35,017 nucleotides of DNA from Thalassotalea marina (GCF_014656435.1 NZ_BNCK01000017.1:1-35017), one strand, 5' to 3'. Positions 7,843 through 16,051 are shown, counted from the stretch's first letter. The notes: generated by a model not told the origin, from the sequence alone. Numbers and translations: made by a program.

Positions 7843-8844
7843 TCAATCAATAAAAAGACCGGCCTCTTTAGCATATCGTGTAATCGTTTGAACAACCTCG
7901 CTATCATTAGAATTCGGCTTAACGATACTAGTGTGATCCTCACCGTAAATTGGCACAGCTTCTGAATCACCACCTATAGCACTAGTATAACTGACCACCA
8001 TGTCATTTAACGCATACAAAGTTACAAGTGAACACGCGTGCGGAATATTGGCTTTGCACCAAAATGACCATCGTTCATTTAAATCGACGAGAAACCCGGA
8101 ATTAGGCCTGAGCTCTTCAATTTGGCTAGAATTAAAAAATGGTATATTAGAAGCTATCGATGCTAGATGAGCGCCATTTGTTGGCGACGCAGCTAAAGTC
8201 ACAAGTTTAATAGGTATAGGGATCCTACGGTGTTTTTGAATGACCGCTAGATAACGAGTCACCAAACCACCAAGACTATGCCCTAAGATTCCAACTTCAC
8301 AATTTTGGCAATTATTTCTAATCCAGTTATCTAAATTTCTAGCTATAAAAGCAACAGAGGGCGACCTTTTAAGCCAGCCGGAGGGATATGGATAAGTTTC
8401 GATATCAATGTTTAACTTTTCTTTTAAAAATTCTGACAGATTGCCAAATGTACTGTCCTTATCTCCTCCCCATCCGTGGACTAACACAATAACCTTCTTG
8501 TTTTGGTTCGCTGGTTCGAATTCACTTGTTTTATTAGAAGCAGGGTCATCTATCATTACTTCAACTTTAAAATAGTTAATAATTAACTGTAACTTTTTTA
8601 GTTCGTCGCTATCAGGCTGATTTGTTTTCAGATATTCAAAGAAGTCATGTAATCGTTCTATCGCCGCACGATTCATATAACCTTCTATAACTGTACACCC
8701 TTTTCGTATTTTCAATTCTGTAAACTCTTCCTCATAAACTCCTGCAAAATCAGCTAGTTCGTTGAGGAACCTGTTTACTAAAAAATGCTTTTGGGATATG
8801 TCGTTTTTGAGTCTAATTACAAACCGTGTTTTAGGGAATTCCAT
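7843..8844 (-). CDS. Alpha/beta hydrolase, lipase/PGAP1-like
   Basis: The 333-residue protein has a unique N-terminal part (about 1-115) and a C-terminal alpha/beta-hydrolase fold. The oxyanion region is HGWGG at 123-127, the nucleophile elbow is GHSLGG with Ser190, and Asp281 and His304 (GEDHTS) fit the rest of a catalytic triad. No signal peptide is seen, so it is probably cytoplasmic. Substrate is unknown; lipase, esterase or acyl-protein hydrolase are all possible. A good ribosome site (AGGAAG) precedes the ATG. It borders an area of decayed mobile DNA and may be accessory. Confidence 0.75.
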   Translation of the reverse strand: MEFPKTRFVIRLKNDISQKHFLVNRFLNELADFAGVYEEEFTELKIRKGCTVIEGYMNRAAIERLHDFFEYLKTNQPDSDELKKLQLIINYFKVEVMIDDPASNKTSEFEPANQNKKVIVLVHGWGGDKDSTFGNLSEFLKEKLNIDIETYPYPSGWLKRSPSVAFIARNLDNWIRNNCQNCEVGILGHSLGGLVTRYLAVIQKHRRIPIPIKLVTLAASPTNGAHLASIASNIPFFNSSQIEELRPNSGFLVDLNERWSFWCKANIPHACSLVTLYALNDMVVSYTSAIGGDSEAVPIYGEDHTSIVKPNSNDSEVVQTITRYAKEAGLFID

Positions 8845-9165
8845 TTTACTTCCTTAATTGAGTTTTCTTTTGGCGATTAACTGATAATTAGACTTCCTAT
8901 TTATAATTTACTAACAAATAGCAGATGTTCAGTTGATAATTTAGAGTTGTATATAGTGAGTTAAGATACTATAGGTTGTGTTGAATTAGCAAAAGACTTC
9001 CTATAACCATTCACATGTAATGGAACAAGTAGCTTCGCACGTTGTTACCCAATAAAACTAGGTAGGGAAATATAGGCATGACTTTTATTTGGGTTGCCAA
9101 GGAGCCCTTTCTCAACAAGGGCTTATAGCTCAAGTAGATGTAATTACCCCTTGATAACTGTATTA
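8845..9165. other. Intergenic stretch without a supported gene
   Basis: No credible ORF was found on either strand in these 321 bases. The only structure noted is a 7-bp stem (AGCCCTT at 9103-9109 and AAGGGCT at 9117-9123) with a 7-nt loop and no T run. It lies downstream of the pseudogene at 9166-9424 and might be its terminator. Confidence 0.5.
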
Positions 9166-9424
9166 CTATTTAGTTTGTTTATTACGTTTTGATTGAACAT
9201 AATCCCAGATCACATAGCAAGAAAACCACAAATTAAATAAAATCCCAGTAAAAAACAATATTGGATGGCTAACAACGGTGATATTCCCCCCAATATTTCA
9301 ATAACATTTCACCAGTTGAGACAGAGTCATAGACTAAAAACAAGCAAAATCCTGCGACAAAAGTAACAACAATAAAGTACCATGGTTCACTCAATGTTTT
9401 TGCTAAAGAATCGTCTGTTTTCAT
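9166..9424 (-). pseudogene. Frameshifted small membrane protein
   Basis: A strong ribosome site (GGAGG) leads to an ATG at 9424 and a reading frame of 51 residues that stops just after a run of six G (plus-strand C at 9286-9291). Removing one G joins this frame to a second one that continues to a TAG at 9166-9168, giving an 85-residue protein with two membrane segments: FIVVTFVAGFCLFLVYD and ILFFTGILFNLWFSCYVIWD. The joined length and the good start suggest a real gene broken by a single-base change in a homopolymer, or a sequencing error. The family is not recognised. Confidence 0.55.
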
Positions 9425-9465
9425 ATGCCTCCTTAACGAAACAACAATCTGATTAATTGACTTTT

Positions 9466-9852
9466 CTATGTACTAGATTCAACACATACACGCCACCATT
9501 TAGGCTTTTTAGAAACATAGGAATGTGATTGTGGACGAAGCTCTTTACGATTAGGTGAATCAAAAACCCCCAGCACCAATGCAATAACCGGCTCATCGTC
9601 TATGGCACCCAAGGTACTGCCACATTTTTCACAAAAGCTTCTCGACGAATAGTCAGATGAACGCCACATTTTTGGTGTGCCTCCTGGCCCATCCCATATA
9701 ACATTATCTCGTTCAAATTCTACCCAAATTTGAGTAAATGCCCCCGAATGTCGCTGACACATTTTGCATGAACAAGTATGAGGATTATTTGGTAACCCTT
9801 TGGCCGTAAAACGAATATTTCCACATAAGCAACCTCCTGTGTAACTTTTCAC
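9466..9852 (-). CDS. GFA/CENP-V-type zinc-binding protein
   Basis: The 128-residue protein begins at a GTG and has the Cys pattern of the GFA (glutathione-dependent formaldehyde-activating enzyme-like) family: C8-x-C10 in GGCLCG, C27-x-C29-xx-C32 in the CSCKMC block, and C74-xx-C77 in CEKCG. These bind zinc in the beta-rich Mss4-like fold. Few members have a proven reaction, so formaldehyde detoxification should not be assumed. It sits between a frameshifted gene and an MBOAT-like gene in a region of gene decay. A second, unrelated-looking copy of the family lies at 23224-23628. Confidence 0.85.
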   Translation of the reverse strand: MKSYTGGCLCGNIRFTAKGLPNNPHTCSCKMCQRHSGAFTQIWVEFERDNVIWDGPGGTPKMWRSSDYSSRSFCEKCGSTLGAIDDEPVIALVLGVFDSPNRKELRPQSHSYVSKKPKWWRVCVESST

Positions 9853-9925
9853 TAGGTTTTATCTCCGTATAATTATTTAGTGTTAACTGAACACCCACGT
9901 AAGTGTTTAATCATGCAACTTGTTG

Positions 9926-10375
9926 CTAAATATAAAATTTTTCTATGACATAGGTTGAATAAAGCGAGATACCAATAATAAAAGCATTAATAGTTGCTCG
10001 TGTAAGCCAACTATAATTCCCATAAGAAACTGCCAATTTACTAGATGCTAAAACTATTAATCCCATCAATCCAAACCACGGCGTGAAAAACACTGTAACT
10101 TGCCACTTCACGAGAGAAACTGCTAGATCATGCAATGCTCCACTAATAAGAAATGTTATCAATATAGCAAGCGAAGCTGGTAAAAATACTCTAAGTGGCC
10201 TCATAACATTACGAGACAAATAGTAGCTCCAAATTGGATTCCAATAGTGCCAAAACAATGGGAATGATTTTGCACCGAAAGAACGCCACAGCATATTCCT
10301 CATTGAATACTTTGCCCCTAAAGCTACTCCATTTCGCTTTTTAACATATTGAGAAAGTGATAATGAACTCTTCAT
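9926..10375 (-). CDS. Small MBOAT-like membrane protein
   Basis: The 149-residue protein holds a block FWHYWNPIWSYYLSRNV followed by LPASLAILITFLISGALHDL, which resembles the core of membrane-bound O-acyltransferases, where a conserved His (here in GALHDL) is catalytic. Three further hydrophobic segments follow. It is much shorter than normal MBOAT enzymes, so it is either a compact family or a relic. The neighbour at 10444 is the tail of a flavodoxin-fold oxidoreductase; the two may once have been an operon. Function is uncertain. Confidence 0.5.
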   Translation of the reverse strand: MKSSLSLSQYVKKRNGVALGAKYSMRNMLWRSFGAKSFPLFWHYWNPIWSYYLSRNVMRPLRVFLPASLAILITFLISGALHDLAVSLVKWQVTVFFTPWFGLMGLIVLASSKLAVSYGNYSWLTRATINAFIIGISLYSTYVIEKFYI

Positions 10376-10443
10376 AATATTTCAGTTGATTTGGCGCATT
10401 GTTTAAGCGTTTACAATGTCATGATTAACCCGCTATTAGTAAA

Positions 10444-10638
10444 TTAAAACTTAGCCTTAATTTTTTGTACAAAAGACTCTAACCTTGAAGTTGATGCCCT
10501 CTCACTCTTGTAAAATGAAAGCATCTTAAATTTACAACCTTTGGTGCAGGTACCTAATAACGCGATTTTTAACACCCTTTTTACTGGCTGCCAAAGAACA
10601 AACTTATCAACCCACCAAGGTGATCCTAAAGTTGTAAT
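10444..10638 (-). pseudogene. C-terminal remnant of a flavodoxin-fold NAD(P)H oxidoreductase
   Basis: The frame reads TTLGSPWWVDKFVL, then LLGTCTKGCKFKMLSFYKSE, then FVQKIKAKF. This matches the end of Flavodoxin_2-type NAD(P)H-dependent oxidoreductases, which commonly show V-TTYG-P-WW near the flavin and end in an F-L-x-K-V helix. Roughly the first two thirds of such a protein are missing. Upstream the frame runs without a stop into transposase sequence, so the 86-residue ORF is a chance fusion and probably not functional. Confidence 0.6.
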
Positions 10639-10812
10639 AACTTCAACTTCTTTAACGAGCTTACGCTCGCGAGAAATATCAATTAGGTAACCAAGAATGA
10701 GCATTTTAAATAGGCATACAAGGTCTAAAGGTGAGCGGCCATTTACTTTACAGTAAAGATGGACAACTTCATCACGGATGAATTCAAAATCTATAACGGC
10801 ATTTATTACACA
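10639..10812 (-). mobile_element. Fragment of an IS1182-family transposase
   Basis: Translating the minus strand gives IDFEFIRDEVVHLYCKVNGR, then a segment through FKMLILGYLIDISRERKLVKEVEV. This is the N-terminal region of IS1182/IS5-type DDE transposases (F-I-R-x-x-V...NGR-x-x-x-D-x-V-x-x-FK-M-L-L-I-G-Y-L...S-E-R-x-L-V-E-E). A stop precedes it and it ends abruptly at the oxidoreductase remnant. No DDE catalytic part and no terminal repeats are present, so only a relic of about 58 codons remains. Confidence 0.65.
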
Positions 10813-10967
10813 CTAAATGGTTTTTAGGTACAAGCTGTTCAATCTTGACCATTTCGAGTTCGTGTTAAATGAGAGATAGGTATTTAAGCTTAGAGAAATA
10901 CCTTAATTGTTATGTCTCTATAAGATCAAAGTCTCAGAGCTGCGTCTTGAACTTTGTCATCAATCTG

Positions 10968-10996
10968 AAGTAGCGCAATTTAACATTGCGCTACTT
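10968..10996 (-). terminator. Terminator-like hairpin after the aldehyde dehydrogenase gene
   Basis: A 12-bp perfect stem (AAGTAGCGCAAT at 10968-10979 and ATTGCGCTACTT at 10985-10996) with a 5-nt loop lies 36 bp past the stop codon. No clear T run follows on the minus strand, so termination strength is uncertain. Confidence 0.55.
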
Positions 10997-11031
10997 GCTC
11001 CTTTGCATTGTGATATCTAATAATTCTATCT

Positions 11032-12552
11032 TTAGAAAAATCCGAGTGGACTTTCACTATAGCTAACTAATAGATTTTTAGTTTGCTGGTAATGATCTAA
11101 CGCTTTTTTGTGCGTCTCTCTACCCACACCTGACTTTTTATAACCACCAAATGCCGCATGCGCTGGATACATGTGGTAGCAGTTTGTCCATACACGGCCT
11201 GCTTCAATCTTGCGACCAAAATGATAGGCGCGATTCATGTTTCGAGTCCAAACACCCGCGCCTAAGCCAAACTCAGAACTATTCGCCAGCTCTAATGCTT
11301 CGGCTTCATCTTTAAACGTACACAGTGAAATAACCGGGCCAAAAATCTCTTCTTGGAAAACACGCATTGAGTTATTGCCTTTGAGCAAGGTAGGTTGAAT
11401 GTAATAACCCGAATTAAACTCTTCAGATAACTGCTCAACTTCACCACCAAACAGTACTTCTGCGCCTTCTTGCTTACCAATTTCGATATAACTTAAAATT
11501 TTATCGAACTGCTGCTGAGAGGCTTGCGCGCCCACCATAGTTTCTGTATCGAGCGGATTCCCACGTTTAATTTGCGCAGTACGCGCTTTAACACGCTCAA
11601 TAAACTCGTCATAGATGTCTTCTTGAACAAATAAGCGCGAAGGACAAGTACACACTTCACCCTGGTTGAAATAAGCTAATACCGCGCCTTCAATACACTT
11701 ACTCAGATAATCATCGTCTTTTTCTAATACATCGCTGAAAAAGATATTCGGTGATTTACCACCAAGCTCAACAGTTGATGGAATGATATTGTCAGCGGCG
11801 CATTTCAAGATGTGTGAACCAACAGGTGTAGAGCCTGTAAAGGCAATTTTTGCAATACGTTTACTGGTCGCTAGCGCTTCACCTGCTTCTTTACCAAAAC
11901 CATTCACCACATTTAACACACCCGCAGGCAATAAATCACCGATCAGTTCAACTAATAACATGATTGAGGTAGGTGTTTGCTCCGCAGGTTTTAGTACGAC
12001 ACAGTTACCCGCAGCAAGGGCTGGTGCTAACTTCCAAGCGGCCATAAGTAGCGGGAAGTTCCAAGGAATAATTTGCCCTACCACACCTAGCGGCTCGTGA
12101 AAGTGATAGGCTACTGTATGCTCGTCAATTTCGCCGATACTGCCCTCTTGCGCACGAATACACCCAGCAAAGTATCTAAAATGATCTGCTGCTAGCGGGA
12201 TGTCAGCTGCAAGTGTTTCACGTACTGCCTTACCGTTATCCCAAGTTTCAGCAACGGCCAAATACTCTTTGTTATCTTCAATGATCTGTGCAATTTTAAG
12301 TAAAATATTGCTGCGTTCAGTAACACTAGTTGTACCCCACGCATCTTTTGCTTCATGTGCTTTGTCGAGTGCCAACTCGATATCTGCCGCTTTGGAGCGT
12401 GCCACTTGGCAAAACACTTTACCGTTTACTGGGCTTTTGTTTTCAAAATACTCACCATCTACGGGTGCAACCCACTCACCACCAATATAATTATCGTACT
12501 TGTCTTTAAAATTAACGACCGCGCCTTGGGTATTCGGGTTTGAATAAATCAT
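11032..12552 (-). CDS. NAD(P)-dependent aldehyde dehydrogenase (ExaC/AldB type)
   Basis: The 506-residue protein is full length for the aldehyde dehydrogenase superfamily. I chose the ATG at 12552, which follows an AGAGGAC ribosome site; a TTG upstream would add six residues. Key residues are Asn165 in IPWNFP, the cofactor motif FTGSTPVG, Glu262 in VELGGKSP and the nucleophile Cys301 in GEVCTCPSR. The sequence is closest to acetaldehyde/aliphatic aldehyde dehydrogenases used in alcohol oxidation. An AraC-type regulator is divergently placed 155 bp away and probably controls it, as is common for this pair. Confidence 0.9.
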   Translation of the reverse strand: MIYSNPNTQGAVVNFKDKYDNYIGGEWVAPVDGEYFENKSPVNGKVFCQVARSKAADIELALDKAHEAKDAWGTTSVTERSNILLKIAQIIEDNKEYLAVAETWDNGKAVRETLAADIPLAADHFRYFAGCIRAQEGSIGEIDEHTVAYHFHEPLGVVGQIIPWNFPLLMAAWKLAPALAAGNCVVLKPAEQTPTSIMLLVELIGDLLPAGVLNVVNGFGKEAGEALATSKRIAKIAFTGSTPVGSHILKCAADNIIPSTVELGGKSPNIFFSDVLEKDDDYLSKCIEGAVLAYFNQGEVCTCPSRLFVQEDIYDEFIERVKARTAQIKRGNPLDTETMVGAQASQQQFDKILSYIEIGKQEGAEVLFGGEVEQLSEEFNSGYYIQPTLLKGNNSMRVFQEEIFGPVISLCTFKDEAEALELANSSEFGLGAGVWTRNMNRAYHFGRKIEAGRVWTNCYHMYPAHAAFGGYKKSGVGRETHKKALDHYQQTKNLLVSYSESPLGFF

Positions 12553-12707
12553 AGTGTCCTCTTCTATCAACTTGTTGTCCGACTCGTGTAAGTAATTAGT
12601 TTAATATTTGAGCCGATTGAATTGACATTAAGCGAAAGGAAGCTTAAAAAATTAACTCTGGGTATTTTTTGCTTAACACTCAGTCTTGATCTTAACAGGG
12701 AGTAAGT

Positions 12708-13595
12708 ATGCGATTTGATTTACAAACTAGACACCAGCAAATAGATAAACTGGTTGAAAACAAGTTTAGCTTTAACTCAGATAATGCCCAATTGAGTATT
12801 TACGACACTTACGAGCGCGCATTTAACGTGCCTTTGTCGTCAAATAATGTGTTGTTTTGCGGTATGCTTCAGGGCAAAAAAGTGATGCACGTTGAAACCT
12901 GTGATTATCATCACGATTTTTTGCCTAATGAGAGTTTTGTGCTGGCACCAGAGCAAACCGTCCATATTGATTTTCCTGACGCATCAAAGCCTTCACCCAC
13001 AACCTGTTTAGCCATTGAAATTAATTCAGATAAACTTGCTGATATTGCCCAAAAGCTCAATATGCAAAATCAAACCAGTATCGAAGTGGCTTATCAAAAT
13101 GAACTCGTTCATGTCGAGCATAATTGGCAAACTCAGGCGTTACTCGATCGCATGGTACATTTATTTACCGAAAATGAAGATCAGCGTGGGTTTCTTATTG
13201 ATCTAGCGCTAAATGAATTGGTGACTCGATTACTCACTCAACAAACTCGTGAGCTCATTTTAAAATGCGCAAACTCACAACACCATCAAGACCCCATTAC
13301 CAAAGTGATTCAATATATTGAACATAATTTAAGTGAGCCTTTAGATATCAATACCTTGTGTAAAGTTGCTTGTATGAGTCGCAGTAAGTTTTTTAATTAC
13401 TTTAAGTCATGCTTAAACATGACCCCACAGCAATGGCTGCAAACAAGACGACTGTCAAAAGCCAAAGAGCTGCTTAAAAAAGGCAGAAGCATTACTCAAA
13501 TCGGCTTTGACTTAGGGTTTAATCACACCAGTCAATTTAGCCGCACATTTAAAAATGCCTTTGGTATTTCTCCAAAGGCATTTCAAAAGAATTAA
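12708..13595 (+). CDS. AraC-family regulator, divergent from aldehyde dehydrogenase
   Basis: The 295-residue protein has an N-terminal sensory region (about 1-190) of the AraC_binding_2 kind and a C-terminal double helix-turn-helix (about 200-295) with the family signature SITQIGFDLGFNHTSQFSRT and the end GISPKAF. A GGGAG ribosome site precedes the ATG. Position and orientation suggest that it regulates the neighbouring aldehyde dehydrogenase in response to an aldehyde, alcohol or related inducer; this is inferred from context. Confidence 0.88.
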   Translation: MRFDLQTRHQQIDKLVENKFSFNSDNAQLSIYDTYERAFNVPLSSNNVLFCGMLQGKKVMHVETCDYHHDFLPNESFVLAPEQTVHIDFPDASKPSPTTCLAIEINSDKLADIAQKLNMQNQTSIEVAYQNELVHVEHNWQTQALLDRMVHLFTENEDQRGFLIDLALNELVTRLLTQQTRELILKCANSQHHQDPITKVIQYIEHNLSEPLDINTLCKVACMSRSKFFNYFKSCLNMTPQQWLQTRRLSKAKELLKKGRSITQIGFDLGFNHTSQFSRTFKNAFGISPKAFQKN

Positions 13596-13747
13596 TTTAT
13601 GTCAGTAAATAAAAACAACTGATATCCAGCTAGTGGACCATTCCAATATTCATGCATTGTCCACCTTAAGGTGAATACTATTAGCCCTATAGTTGTTGAA
13701 GTTACGCCGCAATATATGGCAATAAAATCAGAGTTCGTCATTTTCAT
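13592..13747 (-). CDS. Possible 51-residue single-pass membrane protein
   Basis: This short minus-strand ORF begins MKMTNSDFIAIYCG, has one hydrophobic segment (about residues 8-26) and ends YQLFLFTDIN. Its stop overlaps the stop of the AraC gene on the other strand. A weak GAAG ribosome site lies 5 to 8 bases before the ATG. It lies downstream of, and in the same direction as, another membrane-anchored protein gene. The family is not recognised and coding is plausible but unproven. Confidence 0.35.
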   Translation of the reverse strand: MKMTNSDFIAIYCGVTSTTIGLIVFTLRWTMHEYWNGPLAGYQLFLFTDIN

Positions 13748-13826
13748 ATAACTTCATATTGCTAGCCATGACTGGAACGACACGATAACGACGCTTTCGA
13801 TTTTATGGCATTGCTATGCGAGAATA

Positions 13827-14339
13827 TCACGGTAAATGACGTTTCACTTCTTCGAAAACAGGTTTTAATTTAGGATGCTGATTGACAAGATCAGTAATAA
13901 TATTTTCGGAATTTCGAATTCTCATTTTGAAACGCTCTCGCAAATATTCAAGTCTTTCTTGGTTGATATCTTCTTTGTTTTTTTGGAGTTGATCTAACAA
14001 CAAATCGTCATTTCGTATTAACAGCGTTAGCTGTATTAGCGCCTTAATATTTGAAGCACTAAGAAACCCAAGTTTTCCGAGATCACCGGTCGAATTGACA
14101 TTCCCGTAAGCAGACCACCTGAGGCGTTTAAAAAGCTCGAATTGATCATCCATATCCAATGGTATTTCGTGAGCTGCGTATGTGTAGTGCTCGTATATAT
14201 TTGCAATTTCCGCAAACAAAGAATTTAGCAGCGTATCCCGCTGATGCTTTTGTTCCTGTATGTATCTGTAGTACGCAAAAATTGCTGCTGCCGCTGCAAC
14301 CACTACTGCGCCGAATAGCGCATACCAGTTAAAATTCAT
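13827..14339 (-). CDS. Hypothetical membrane-anchored protein
   Basis: The 170-residue protein starts with a single hydrophobic helix (about residues 4-24, ending in YYRYIQEQKHQRD), followed by a charged, probably helical cytoplasmic part. I chose the ATG at 14339, which is 8 bases after an AAGG ribosome site; a GTG three codons upstream lacks good spacing. No known domain or catalytic motif is visible. It lies between an AraC regulator and an IS110-type relic, so it may be accessory. Confidence 0.6.
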   Translation of the reverse strand: MNFNWYALFGAVVVAAAAAIFAYYRYIQEQKHQRDTLLNSLFAEIANIYEHYTYAAHEIPLDMDDQFELFKRLRWSAYGNVNSTGDLGKLGFLSASNIKALIQLTLLIRNDDLLLDQLQKNKEDINQERLEYLRERFKMRIRNSENIITDLVNQHPKLKPVFEEVKRHLP

Positions 14340-14462
14340 TCCACTCACCTTCTTTCACCATAGCATTATCATTAAAACGCATAACGAATGATATGGACTC
14401 CCCACTAGGCATCAATGTGCCATGGTGAAGTTGATAAAGAACTTCGATAGAGGAAAATCCAT

Positions 14463-14655
14463 ATGCCACTAATTAAAGCAATTGGCATGACTTAGCCAAA
14501 TCTATGCTCAGTATCCACGGTGTCGATGTTCATGACAAGTGTAAAATTCGTCGAATCATCAAGCGAAAAAATTGTTAGCTGAAATACAACATTGCCGCCA
14601 CGTATTATCAGTATGGAAGCCTGCTCTGGCGCACACTATTGGGCAAGAGAGTTTA
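14463..14655 (+). pseudogene. Decayed N-terminal fragment of an IS110-family transposase
   Basis: Reading across several frameshifts gives IGIDLAKSMLSIHGVDVHD, then RRIIKRKKLLAEIQH, then LPPRIISMEACSGAHYWARE. These are the N-terminal DEDD (RuvC-like) motifs of IS110 transposases, with the first catalytic Asp in IDLAK and the Glu in MEACSGAHYW. An early TAG and at least two frame changes break it, and the rest of the element is missing. A short open frame directly after it (to a TAA at 14740-14742, ending in a hydrophobic segment LTIGVLIMLLTAIVY) looks like the tail of another broken gene. Confidence 0.7.
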
Positions 14656-14742
14656 TATGACGTACGTAGCAATTTAACAATTGGTGTCCTGATTATGTTA
14701 CTGACCGCTATTGTTTATCAAAGTTATAGAATAACAAAGTAA

Positions 14743-14960
14743 TCTTCAGTGCCCTAGCTGACTATTTATGAAAAAAAGCTAAATAATTTCCACACAACAA
14801 TTATCAAACAAAAATACAATACGACATTATTTCAATATTATTATCAACTTATCCTGTATTTCTTCATTAATTCGTTTAACTAGCCTTGTATTCAAATTTA
14901 ACTGTTCTAGTTTTAAATTGCTCTTTTAAAGGAGTACTTTTAAACAATTAGGAGGTTTAC
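14743..14960. promoter_or_regulatory. AT-rich leader region upstream of the bacteriocin-like genes
   Basis: These 218 bases hold no ORF and are strikingly AT-rich. They must contain the promoter of the two small peptide genes, but no pair of -35 and -10 boxes stands out enough to be named. A strong Shine-Dalgarno site (AGGAGG at 14950-14955) lies 5 bases before the first ATG. Confidence 0.4.
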
Positions 14961-15113
14961 ATGAAACTTTTAAATGAAAAAGAGAAAGTAGTTGTATCAG
15001 GTGGCGTAGAAAGAATTTTAGGTAACAAATACCTAGGTATGTTTGGAAATGCAATATTTTTATTTCAAGTTGCGTATGGATTTGCAGCAGAATTAGAAGG
15101 AATTAAAGAATGA
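14961..15113 (+). CDS. Double-glycine-leader bacteriocin-like peptide 1
   Basis: The 50-residue peptide has a 15-residue leader, MKLLNEKEKVVVSGG, ending in the Gly-Gly site cut by C39-peptidase ABC exporters. The predicted mature peptide of 35 residues is hydrophobic and Gly-containing (VERILGNKYLGMFGNAIFLF then FQVAYGFAAELEGIKE), and could insert into membranes. A near-consensus ribosome site precedes it and its stop overlaps the start of peptide 2 (ATGA), so the two are co-translated. A CPBP protein follows. No exporter gene is present in the window, so export would need a transporter elsewhere. Assignment rests on leader, size and context. Confidence 0.7.
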   Translation: MKLLNEKEKVVVSGGVERILGNKYLGMFGNAIFLFQVAYGFAAELEGIKE

Positions 15114-15283
15114 GAGAATTAACTATTCAAGAATGCACTGAAGTTTCAGGTAATGGCGTGGCTTTAGGTCGAGCAATTGGACGAGCAGTACAAGAAGTAG
15201 GAGAAGCAATGTCTGACTGGGCTGAAAGTCTAATAGAGTCATGGCTTCCCATTGCAGAAAAAATTAACGAAGTAATACGATAA
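15110..15283 (+). CDS. Double-glycine-type bacteriocin-like peptide 2
   Basis: The 57-residue peptide begins MRELTIQECTEVSGNG, which fits the M-R-E-L-T-x-x-E-x-x-x-V-S-G-G leaders of Gram-negative class II microcins except that the second Gly of the usual GG is Asn. The mature part starts GVALGRAIGRA and so holds two overlapping GxxxG motifs (G16-G20, G20-G24), the helix-packing motif of two-peptide (class IIb) bacteriocins. An amphipathic C-terminal half follows. It overlaps peptide 1 by 4 nt and has its own AAGGA site. Pairing with peptide 1 is inferred. Confidence 0.68.
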   Translation: MRELTIQECTEVSGNGVALGRAIGRAVQEVGEAMSDWAESLIESWLPIAEKINEVIR

Positions 15284-15332
15284 AGTATAAATCTTCAGCT
15301 TTATCAAGACTTATTTGTATTAATCTAACTCT

Positions 15333-15366
15333 AACCAATAGCGACAATCTAATGTCACTATTGGTT
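15333..15366 (+). terminator. Hairpin between the peptide genes and the CPBP gene
   Basis: A stem of 9 bp plus 4 bp with one mismatch (AACCAATAG-C-GACA, 15333-15346, and TGTC-A-CTATTGGTT, 15353-15366) with a 6-nt loop lies 49 bp after peptide 2. Only a short T run follows. It could end most transcripts and let some read into the immunity gene, which would set a peptide:immunity ratio; this is inference. Confidence 0.55.
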
Positions 15367-15448
15367 ATTTCCTATCAAATAAGGATTATTTGTTTTTTTT
15401 GCAAATTCTCAACTAAGTAAACTACAACTTTATTTTTTAAAGGATTAT

Positions 15449-16051
15449 ATGAAGATTTCAATTGCCATAGCTACTTCAATTCTCATTTTGTTTCTGCCTG
15501 TTTTATTCGCCATTATTATAAGTAAGCAACTTTATGGCCAGTCTCAGTATGTTATGGAACTAGGTTACTATTTTTCGTTATTTGTCACAGCTTTATGTAT
15601 TTTTAAAAAAAATGACCATAACCCCATAATGTTTAGTTTAAAATTGAATCAAAATATCGTTTTATGTTTTGGTATCGTTTATCTAATTGACCAACTGGCA
15701 TTCTTTTTATCACCACTTAGTATTTCGCCAACTAACACCGTTGTTGGTGTAGAATTGATTTTGGAATTTGTTGGAACAGTATTGCTTGCGCCAATAGCAG
15801 AAGAGTTTGCTTTTAGAGTTGTTCTGTATAAAAAAATTGAACAGGCATTTAATAAAACTATCGCTTTGATACTAACTAACAGTTTATGGACCTCACTTCA
15901 CTTTTCTAATGAGCTATCAATCGTACATTATCTCGCTTATTTCTTAAGCGGTGTAGTATTTAGCCACTTCATGTCTAAAGCACATGGCTTCATAACAGTT
16001 GTAATTGCACACTCTCTATTAAACCTATTATTCTTTGTCAGTATTCATTAA
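15449..16051 (+). CDS. CPBP-family intramembrane protease, likely bacteriocin immunity protein
   Basis: The 200-residue protein has about six membrane segments and the three CPBP motifs: E118-E119-x-x-x-R123 (PIAEEFAFR), His151 in HFSNEL, and His188 in AHSLLN. CPBP proteins (formerly Abi/CAAX protease-like) are membrane metalloproteases; members beside class II bacteriocin genes act as immunity proteins. Here the gene lies 165 bp after two double-glycine-type peptides on the same strand, with an AAAGGA ribosome site. Immunity is therefore likely. An independent role cannot be ruled out. Confidence 0.8.
   Translation: MKISIAIATSILILFLPVLFAIIISKQLYGQSQYVMELGYYFSLFVTALCIFKKNDHNPIMFSLKLNQNIVLCFGIVYLIDQLAFFLSPLSISPTNTVVGVELILEFVGTVLLAPIAEEFAFRVVLYKKIEQAFNKTIALILTNSLWTSLHFSNELSIVHYLAYFLSGVVFSHFMSKAHGFITVVIAHSLLNLLFFVSIH

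Noticed and set aside
11292-12543. Reading frames on both strands within the aldehyde dehydrogenase gene
   Set aside because: They are shadows of a well-supported enzyme gene and have no recognisable motifs.
15449-16051. CPBP protein as a CAAX prenyl protease for protein prenylation
   Set aside because: Bacteria lack the usual CAAX-prenylation substrates; position after double-glycine peptides fits an immunity role better.
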